The position numbers were made by a program, and so were the translations under genes. Positions 56,562 to 64,000 of a stretch of DNA of 64,000 bases are shown in pieces. The stretch comes from Petaurus breviceps papuanus (lineage: Eukaryota; Chordata; Mammalia; Diprotodontia; Petauridae), in the NCBI GenBank assembly GCA_028583685.1, contig JAMXIF010000031.1, positions 7,364,622 through 7,428,621 on the forward strand. The letters run 5' to 3'. The notes under the pieces are model-generated. The model ran no database searches. It worked only from the letters and a program-made list of their open reading frames with translations, and was not told the origin of the DNA. How positions within the stretch are numbered: the stretch's first letter is position 1; the number at the start of each line of letters is the position of its first letter.

Positions 56562-58320
56562 TTTTTTCATTAAGAATGCTTTAAAGTCCTCTATTCCACT
56601 GAATGACCATATTTCCCCCTGAAACATGATATTCAGTTTTGCTGGGTAGGTGATTCTTGGTTTTAATCCCAGCTCCTTTCACCTCTGGAATATCATATTC
56701 CAAGCCCGTCAATCCCTCAGTGTAGAAGCTGCCAGATCCTGTGCTATCCTGATTGTGTTTCCATAATATTCAAATTGTTTCTTCCTGGTTGCTTGTAATA
56801 TTTTCTCCTTGATCTGGGAACTCCGGAACCTGGCTATAATATTCCTAGGAGTTTTCTTTTGGGGATCTTTTTCAGGAGGTGATTGGTGTATTCTTTCAAC
56901 TCTATTTTGCCCTCTGGTTCTAAAACATCAGGGCAATTTTCCTTGAGAATTTCTTGAAGGATGATTTATAGGTTCTTTTTTTGATCATGGCTTTCAGGTA
57001 GGCAAATAATTTTAAAATTATCTCTCCTGGATCTATTTTCCAGGTCAGCAGTTTTCCCAATGAGATATCTCACATTGCCTTCTATTTTTTCATTTGTTTG
57101 GATCTGTTTAATAGTATCTTGATTTCTCATAAAGTCACTAGCTTCCATTTGCTCCAATCTAATTCTGAAAGAATGATTCTCTTCAGTGAGCTTTTGAGAT
57201 TCTTTTTCCATCTGGCAAATTTGGCTTTTTAAGGCATTCTTCTCCTAAAGAGGCTTTTTAAGCCTCTTTTGCCATGTGAGTGAGTCTGTTTTTTAAGGTG
57301 TTATTTTCTTCAGTCAGGTTGTTGACTCTCATTTCATAATTCTCTTGCATCACTCTCATTTCTTTTCCCAATTTTTCCTCTACTTCTCTTATTTGGTTTT
57401 CAAAATCCTTCTTAAGCTCCTCTATGGCCTATAACCAGCTCATATTTTTCTTGTAAGCTTTTGGTGCAGGAGTTCTGACTTTCTTGTTTTCTTCCTATTC
57501 CATGAATTGCTTTTTTGTCCCCAAAATAGGAGTTTAAAGTCAGATTGCTGCTTGCTTTGCTTCCTTTGCTTGCTCATGTTGCCACTGAATTACTTGACTT
57601 TTGAGCTTTTTGCCATAATTGAACTCTGCTACCAGAAAGGGGAGCTTTGTCCCAAATCACTGGGGTTTTTGCAGCTGCTGTAGATATTAGTTGGGTGCCC
57701 TCTCTGAAGCCTCCACACACTCTGGCAAACTGGTCATGCACCCCAGGACCTCCACCCTAAACCACAATCCAGATCCAAGCAGGTTAAAGCAAGAGGAATT
57801 ACCCCTCACACTGGTTGCTTGGTCCCCCTACAATCTGCAGGACAGGAGCTCTGAAGCAGTCATGTGGCGGTGGCTGCACAGCCAAGGCGCCTCAGCAGCT
57901 TCTCTCTCCAGGAGGTAAAGGCTGAATTCCCTGTTCCCAAAGTCCACACTGCACTGACCTTTCACTCTGTCCTTAGAATCTATAGGTTGATAATTCTGCA
58001 AACTGCCACAGCTGCTGGTGATCTGAAGTTCCTCCAGCCCATGGTTGGTTGTGGCCACCCTGAGGCTAAAACCACCAGCTTATGTGGGGCTGGGCTCAAT
58101 TCCCAGGGCACTGCACTGGCCCCTTGCTGCCAGTCTGCTGGGCTGTCTTCAGTGGGAGGTTAGCTTCTCTCTGTCATTTTGTGGATTCTGTAGCTCCAAA
58201 GTTTGTTTAGAGTCATTTTTTACATGAATGGGAAGAGGTGGGAGCAGGAGCCACATGGAAGTCCTGTTTCTATTCCGCCATCTTGGCTCCGCTCTGGTTA
58301 ACATCCATGATGTACTTTTC

Positions 58321-58740
58321 CACCCCATCTGAGCCACCTACAAATATTAAAATGCCCTTGATTTAGCCATCACCCATAGTTATTTCCACACTCATGACAG
58401 CTCCCATGTTTATGAATTCTAAAATTCCCTTATTTGATCACAATCTATTGTCATTCTACCTGTCCCTTGGCCTTGAAAACACAAATTCTGCTCTTCATCC
58501 ATACATTGACCTTCAATCCCTTGACTCCTCATTTCTTTCCCAGGCCATCACCCTTGTACCAGCTACTGTCTCCTCCCTTCCAAATCTTGATCCCTTGGTG
58601 AACCAGATCAGCTCTATACTATTCTCTTAAATTACTTGCCCCTTGTACTACTGATCTTCCCCTGCCAAGCCTCATCCTTGGAACATTCCTACCCTCCATT
58701 ACCTTGACTCCTACATATATGCTGTTGAATGAAGCTGAAG
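58321..58740 (+). mobile_element. CR1/L2-clade LINE, continued (right of HAL1 C)
   Basis: FDHNLLSFYLSLGLENTNSA at about 58,430-58,495 is the end of the endonuclease (SDH-type motif), followed by linker text to TLHYLDSYIYAVE at about 58,690-58,730. It joins to 53,360-54,152 once HAL1 C is removed. No reverse transcriptase is seen. Confidence 0.78.
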
Positions 58741-58744
58741 AAAA

Positions 58745-59110
58745 AAAAATCACAAAAAAGTGCTGGTTGGGTCCACTACAAATGTATGTTATATAAAGTT
58801 AATTAAGTGACCAAGTTCAATCTTTAGGTAGACAGTGCTAAGGATCACCTAAGGCAGAACTAAATGCAGTAAGGCTCATGACCAGCATATTGTTCATTAG
58901 ATAATTAATTTTTGGCTACAGGAACACATGAAACAAGGAAAAAATTTAAATAGTACTCTGCTCTGTGTGGCTCTCTCCCCTGTGTGGTGACGCAGTGATA
59001 AGAGTCGTAAAAAAGGGGTTAAAGGGTACTAAGAATCTCAAAGATTTTAAATGGACTATAAACATTAATTTAACAGTAATACTTAAATGTGAGACCTTTA
59101 TCCAATGATC
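58745..59110. other. Stretch with no recognised gene or repeat
   Basis: Nothing recognised. Confidence 0.4.
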
Positions 59111-59649
59111 AAGAAATTGATATATACATTAGAAGAAATGGACCACGTCAGTGTCAATATTGTAAGTATAAATGAAATCAGAAGACAAAGGGAAGTTGCA
59201 GCTCAATAGAAGAATATCTCATAATATCTCCTTGGAGAGACAATATCCAAAGGCCGTAATAAACATCATTTTCATGGGACACTTAAGTAACCTAGTCTTA
59301 CAGTGCTCATGATGAGCCTAAGCAATAAGCAATCCACCATGAAGATTATTTGCAGTTTATGTGTCAACGTCGGTTGGAGAGGTTGCAGAAGTAGAGAAAT
59401 TCCACAGAGAACTTGTTAAGCTACTCCAAACAATCTATATACTAGGACACTTGATGACTTCAACGTGAAGGTGAGCACAAGGGCAAGATGTAGAAAAAAT
59501 ATGTTTGGAAACATTGCTCAGATTTGAAAAAGGAAAGACCTCAAAGGAGACTGCTCAGAGAATTTACACCCAGAGTGTGGATATTTTTTCCCAGAAAAGA
59601 TTCAGAAAGTAACGTACATGGCAAATACCAAATAACGTTATAAAACATA

Positions 59650-60085
59650 AAACTGACATACTAATAATGGCTGGCATTTATAAAGCCCTTGAAGGTTTGC
59701 AAAGTACTTCATAAACTTTATCTTATTTGATCTGCAATAAGAGCCATTAGGTAGAGACTATAGGCATTATCTCAGAGATTAATAATATATAACAATAATA
59801 ATAATAATCTCAGCTCACAGAGATTAAGTGCCTTACCCATAGTCACATAGCTAGTATCAGAAATGGAGTTCAGGGGCAGCTAGGTGGCGCAGTGAATAGA
59901 GCACTGGCCCTAGAGTCAGGAGAACCTGAGTTCTAATACAGCCTCAGACACTTAACACAAAAACTAGCCATGTGACCTTGGGCAAGTCACTTAACCCCAA
60001 TTGCCCTCCAAAAAAAGAAGTGGAGTTCAGACTCAGGTATCTCCTGACTCCAAGTCCAATATTCTTTTTACTACTTCCTAAGAGA
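59650..60085 (-). repeat. CORE-SINE (Mar1/MIR type), antisense, split by a SINE
   Basis: 'tggcatttataaagcccttg', 'ggtttgcaaagtacttcata', 'tagtcacatagctagta', then after the nested SINE 'actcaggtatctcctgactc'. It includes an (aat)n patch at 59,793-59,808. Confidence 0.85.
59874..60015 (+). repeat. tRNA-derived marsupial SINE nested in CORE-SINE
   Basis: Complete copy, 'gggcagctaggtggcgcag' to 'ttgccctccaaaaaa'. 15-bp TSD agaaatggagttcag / agaagtggagttcag at 59,859-59,873 and 60,016-60,030. Confidence 0.96.
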
Positions 60086-60599
60086 CATGTTAACAGACAG
60101 GAAATGACTAGATATTGATGTGGGAGTCATCAGAATCAGCTATGTGTAGTAAGACCATTGACTAAGGCAGAACAAAGGTGAAGATCAATATCAAATTAAA
60201 AGAAAGGCTAAGAATGAGAAGTCATTGTAAACAATTGCAACAGCTTCAAGCTGACCTCTTCAAATAAGCCATCAAAGTAAAAGAAAAAATGGAAAAAGGT
60301 AAAGACATTTACCTCGATTATCAATATTTGCTATAAAAAGTTCAACGGAAGGATGAACTGCCAAATAAGGAAGCCCAGAGAGCCAGCAAACATTTGATGC
60401 CTGCCATGGTGGAGAGACGTGGTATTCAAGAAGGACTACAGGAAGGTAGAATTCAAACTCATTTGTGAAAACTAAGGAGGCTCTAGATGGGAGATCACAA
60501 GGAGTATGATCTCATAAAACAGTGAAAAGCAGTGAAAGTGAACACAAGTCTGCAGAATGCTTGGCATGAGATCCCACTAAACAATATCATCCTAAAATG

Positions 60600-60741
60600 G
60601 GGCTGCTAGGTGGCGCAGTGAATAGAGCACCGGCCTTGGAGTCAGGAGGACCTGAATTCAAATTTGAACTCAGACACTTAACACAAAAACTAGCCATGTG
60701 ACCTTGGGCAAGTCACTTAACCCCAATTGCCCTCCAAAAAA
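60600..60741 (+). repeat. tRNA-derived marsupial SINE
   Basis: Complete copy, 'ggggctgctaggtggcgcag' to 'attgccctccaaaaaa'. 17-bp TSD aatatcatcctaaaatg / aatatcatcctaagatg at 60,583-60,599 and 60,742-60,758. Confidence 0.96.
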
Positions 60742-60879
60742 AATATCATCCTAAGATGATTTATAAATGAAACTGGTAGAAGGACAGAGGTAAATGGGAC
60801 AAATGTGTCAATGTTTCTGTAGTGATCTATTTATCACGTTTAGATTCCCTCCCAGATATAAAAATAGTACTTTAGTGAC

Positions 60880-60998
60880 TTAAGACATTGGACAACCTAA
60901 TTCTGTCTCAGTTTCTTCATCTGCAAAATAGAGAGGTGGGTTAATCTAGTTAGCCTTTAAATCTCTTCCAGTTTTAAATCTATGCTCCTATGATCCAA
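60880..60998 (+). repeat. MIR-like SINE fragment
   Basis: 'ctgtctcagtttcttcatct', 'gcaaaatagagaggtggg', 'atctatgctcctatgatcc'. Confidence 0.7.
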
Positions 60999-60999
60999 A

Positions 61000-62050
61000 A
61001 GTGGCTAAACTAAATAAGTACATAATGAAGAAATCTGTGCTAGAGTAGACAATTTTGGAAGCTCTGAGGTACCATTTTTATAAGATATCTCAAGGACAGT
61101 ATGATAATCCTCATAATGGGGGGAAAATAACAATACATAAAAAGAGAGACTGGAAGGACATTATTAGCAACCCATATGTTCATTTTTTTAAATCTATAAA
61201 AACATTTTTTACGAAAATAATCAATAGGGATATCAAGTAGTAGTAGCAGTAGTCCACACCTTTATATTTACAGGACTTACTGAAAAGGGCAGAGAATGCA
61301 ACTATATTTATTATTTATGAATTACAATAAAATGCATTTGACTTGATAGATCAAAACACAGTTTTTAAAGGCTCTCTCTTCTAACAAGGAACCTCTTATG
61401 CATATGTCAACACAGAAGATTCTTTGACAAATTCAAAGATAGAGATATCTCTGTTTGACAATCTTCTGATTCTTAATGTTAAGTAGGGGCACAAAATAAG
61501 GAAATGTATGCTTGCCAAAGGTATTCACTACTGTCATGGATGTCTTGTGCAAGATACGTGAGGTACTCCAGATGTTCCTGTTTATGAATGGCATTATGCT
61601 GACTACATTAAACCCAAGAACATTACAGGGGCTTCCAGATTATAGCTATGATTAACTAAAAGAGATCAGCCTTACAATCTGTATTAAAAAATTAGAAACA
61701 AAATTATGCAAATATATTGTACATATTATGGAATGCTCTTGGATGGCTAGTCCTTCAAGTTAGCACATTAGTACGTGTATCTGGGACACAGACTGAAGAT
61801 GGACAAGTTGTGTCCAAAAAACTGAATTGGAAAAAGAAAACAGATTGGATTTCAGATGGAAAATTCTGCAGTTTTCAAAGATCCCAAGCTACTCCCTGGA
61901 ACAAAGAGCCATTTGGGTTTGTTTGCTTATTTTTCTTTTAATGCAAATTTTCTATCAATATTATGTGAATCCAAATCTTTGGAAACCAGAAGTTTAAGAA
62001 ATCAAAGTTGGAAATGACCAAACAGACATCAAAAAGATGCACGGTAAGTG
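61000..62050. other. Stretch with no recognised gene or repeat
   Basis: AT-rich. The 74-codon frame at 61,717-61,941 has no domain. Confidence 0.4.
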
Positions 62051-62054
62051 CATT

Positions 62055-62096
62055 CCAGTGATGACCTATCGATCACCAGTGATGACCTATTGATCA
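62055..62096. repeat. 21-bp tandem duplication
   Basis: The unit starting ccagtgatgacctat occurs at 62,055-62,075 and 62,076-62,096 with one difference (cgatca versus tgatca). Confidence 0.95.
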
Positions 62097-62173
62097 TGGG
62101 TCTGAGCCTCCCTTGGTCTATTTACCAAAAAATGGCACAAGGACTATTGCTATGGGAATGTATGAACATAAAA

Positions 62174-62254
62174 TGAAGGAGTGTCTTTGTTAAGAAAACC
62201 CCAAATGGGGTCACAAGGAATTGGACATGACTGCAAAACAACTCAACAACAATG
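62174..62254 (+). repeat. 5'-truncated SINE/RTE tail
   Basis: 'tctttgttaagaaaacccc', 'aaatggggtcacaaggaatt', 'ggacatgactgc', then a caacaacaat tail: the 3' end of the RTE-tailed SINE seen at 29,037. TSD tgaacataaaa at 62,163-62,173 and 62,255-62,265. Confidence 0.88.
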
Positions 62255-62269
62255 TGAACATAAAAGGAG

Positions 62270-63440
62270 GCAGTCTGATTATGTGGCAAAAATAAGAGAT
62301 GATAGATGGTCAGCCCCAGTGTTCCTCTGGTATCCATAAAATGTAAAAATAATTAGAGAATGGATTCCAGCATGCCAGGCAGTGCTCTGTGGAGGATCTA
62401 TAGAAGAACATGGCCAAGAATCACATGAGAAAATAAGGAATGGATGGGTTGTTGATCTACTATAGTGGAGGAATACCCATATTGATGGGATTACATATCC
62501 ATTTAAATATTGAAGCAAGGTCTATATGTAAGTTGCAATTTTTTTTAAAGTATTTAAGGGGCTCATAAAAAATCAACCCACAAGCTTTTGATTAAGTGCC
62601 TACTAGACACAATGATCTCTGGTCACTTGGCTACTGATGCCTGATCAAAGGAATAAAAAGAAACAAATAAAACAGTGATTACTATGTCTAAGACTCAGAT
62701 GTCATACCACTAGATTCTACTAGTTATGTCACATAAGCAGGAATAAACATTACCATAAATTTCTATTCAAGATAGCCAAACCTTGGAATTTATGTCTCTG
62801 GTTTAAATTAAGTGGGGCAGAGGCTGAGGTTTTGGAGAGTGGACCCATATCTACATAGGAGGGAATATTCAATGAGATGGAAGGACCAAGAATACTTTGG
62901 TCTAGAAAGAACCATGTATCTTAGTGGACTTTGCCTAGGGTTGTTTTTAGATAGAAGATAATCATTCATATGAAGGCTATGAGCCAAGTGAACCTGCACT
63001 GGCCCTAACAGGAATTATATGACTATTGGTAGATACAGTTTGCCACAAACATCAACCCTACTGACTTACACAGAATAAGACTGTAGAGTTCTATGCCCAG
63101 GCTCTGCCCCAACTCTGAATCAAAGAGAGAGGTAACTGGGAATCACATGCCCAGGTCCCCTACCTTCATTAACATTTAACATCGGAATGATGTTAAAGAA
63201 CTAAAAACAAATCACATTAAAAAATGTTAGATTTTCTTGGCTAGCACAAGGTAGAAAAAAAATAAACCAACTATTGACAGTGCTTCCTTTGGCTTGTGCC
63301 AAGCTAAACCAACATGGGTAGAGAAAGCAAATAATGCCATATTGGTATGTATCTGTAGTTTAGTGGAGAGGTGTTAGCAAAGAGTACTCTGAAGAAATGG
63401 GTGTGGTGGTATATGTTAATGGCAGATATCCTAAAGAAAT
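62270..63440. other. Stretch with no recognised gene or repeat
   Basis: Unique-looking. No domain in any frame. Confidence 0.4.
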
Positions 63441-63447
63441 GGGTGTT

Positions 63448-63508
63448 GTGTACATATGTATGCACATATATACATATACCCAAACATATATGTGTATGTA
63501 TGTATAAA
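63448..63508. repeat. TA/CA-rich microsatellite
   Basis: Alternating 'acatatgtatgcacatatat' text. Confidence 0.85.
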
Positions 63509-63564
63509 TGTTCTAAGTGTTCTTTGTAGTACCCAGGGTAAGCATCATTATGACAAACCTACAG

Positions 63565-63715
63565 AGTGATAAACAGTGTTCCAATCTAGACTATTACTAA
63601 CTTGTAGTTTGAACTTGGACAAGTCACTTCCTCTCTGGGACTTGGTTTCTTCATGTCAAGTGCAGGTGATGACCTCTTAGATTCATTCCATTTCTAAACA
63701 TCTGTAATTCTACGC
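63565..63715 (+). repeat. MIR-like SINE
   Basis: 'ttgaacttggacaagtcact', 'tctgggacttggtttcttca', 'catctgtaattcta' form a diverged MIR. Confidence 0.75.
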
Positions 63716-64000
63716 TTTTAACTGTTGTTAGAGTATTTATTACAAACCCACAATGTATTAGTCAAGATGTAGGACTGGAATGTTTTTCATTCCTCAGTTT
63801 ATGGCCTCAAGTGGTATGACATACATCATAAAGAAAACATCATAAAGACAGTATATCAATAAAAAGGTATATACAAACAACTGCCGACTACTTTTTTAAG
63901 GTTACAAATTATTTGTTTTCTCTAGTGGTTTCTATCAGTTTGCTTGAGAGAAGCAAATGTCTTCAAACACAGAAGACTTCCTGAAAAAAAAAACCCTGTT
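63716..64000. other. Stretch with no recognised gene or repeat
   Basis: Nothing recognised to the window end. Confidence 0.4.

Larger units (their letters stand above)
54168..58305 (-). mobile_element. HAL1 copy C: complete-ended ORF1-only LINE, antisense
   Basis: Flanked by a 15-bp TSD, catgatgtgcttttc / catgatgtacttttc, at 54,153-54,167 and 58,306-58,320. On the minus strand: the 5' end 'ggagccaagatggcgg' near 58,290, a leader to about 57,560, then ORF1 (MEKESQKLTEENHSFRIRLE and LENRSRRDNFKIICL at 57,211-57,000; QEKIL-type C-terminal text to 56,570). The 3' UTR follows, ending at the left in a region identical in order to the end of copy B. Net length about 2.9 kb, equal to copy B. A solo LTR (54,332-55,545) splits the 3' UTR, and an assembly gap (56,272-56,561) covers the end of ORF1. 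There is no ORF2. Stops are present. Confidence 0.92.
59120..60830 (+). mobile_element. Old RTE-type LINE relic, endonuclease region
   Basis: Plus-strand scraps: VSVNIVSINEIRRQREVA (59,145), STMKIICSLCVNVG (about 59,335), the DFNVKVS block matching GDFNAKVG (about 59,458), and later FVKTKEALDGRSQ (60,460). The order fits the AP-endonuclease and linker of RTE-like LINEs. Many breaks. Interrupted by a CORE-SINE (59,650-60,085) and two tRNA SINEs. It differs from the BovB at 8,238. Confidence 0.7.

Noticed and set aside
56136-56627. Frames of 123-163 codons across the run of Ns
   Set aside because: Mostly unknown bases plus Thr-His or Cys-Val runs from (CA)n; artefacts of the gap.

Overview
The window looks like intergenic or intronic nuclear DNA from a mammal, most likely a marsupial. 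I find no intact protein-coding gene and no convincing exon. The marsupial call rests on the repeats. About ten copies of a tRNA-derived SINE start with a GGTGGCGCAGTGAATAGAGC-type head and end in CCAATTGCCCTCC plus an A-tail. There are several L1 3' ends of the type common in marsupial genomes, ORF1-only LINEs (HAL1, 'half-L1'), BovB/RTE LINEs, SINEs with RTE-type tails, CORE-SINE/MIR copies, and old L2 and CR1-like LINEs. I cannot name the order or species.

Layout. 1-8 kb: an RPL23A retrocopy with a perfect 15-bp target-site duplication (TSD), a short BovB 3' end, CR1-like and L2 pieces, and SINEs. 8.2-12.1 kb: a nearly full-length BovB LINE whose 5' half is inverted; a 12-bp TSD encloses it and an antisense L1 end sits inside it. 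12.1-13.8 kb: two copies of one hAT-type MITE, one hit by a SINE and the other by an L1, next to a duplicated ~180-bp segment. 14-32 kb: mostly unique sequence with old SINEs, a palindromic MITE, an L1 ORF2 tail (21.9-23.5 kb) and an L2 3' end (30-31 kb). 32.3-38.2 kb: a rearranged HAL1 (copy A), an opposite-strand HAL1 of another subfamily, two SINEs facing in opposite directions, and an L1. 43-44 kb: an old RTE relic. 44.2-47.8 kb: a complete-ended HAL1 (copy B) with an 18-bp TSD, carrying a SINE that itself carries a solo LTR. 48.5-49.1 kb: a class-II-type solo LTR. 53.4-58.7 kb: a CR1/L2-type LINE split by a complete-ended HAL1 (copy C), which is split in turn by a 1.2-kb solo LTR and contains a 290-base assembly gap. 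59-61 kb: another RTE relic with nested SINEs. The last 3 kb is mostly unique.

Nothing here works as a gene system. The informative content is stratigraphy: nesting orders the activity as CR1/L2/MIR, then HAL1, then the tRNA SINE and solo LTRs. BovB and L1 were active in an intermediate period. Names of repeat subfamilies come from my memory of consensus sequences and are approximate; TSDs, nesting and junctions were read directly from the bases.
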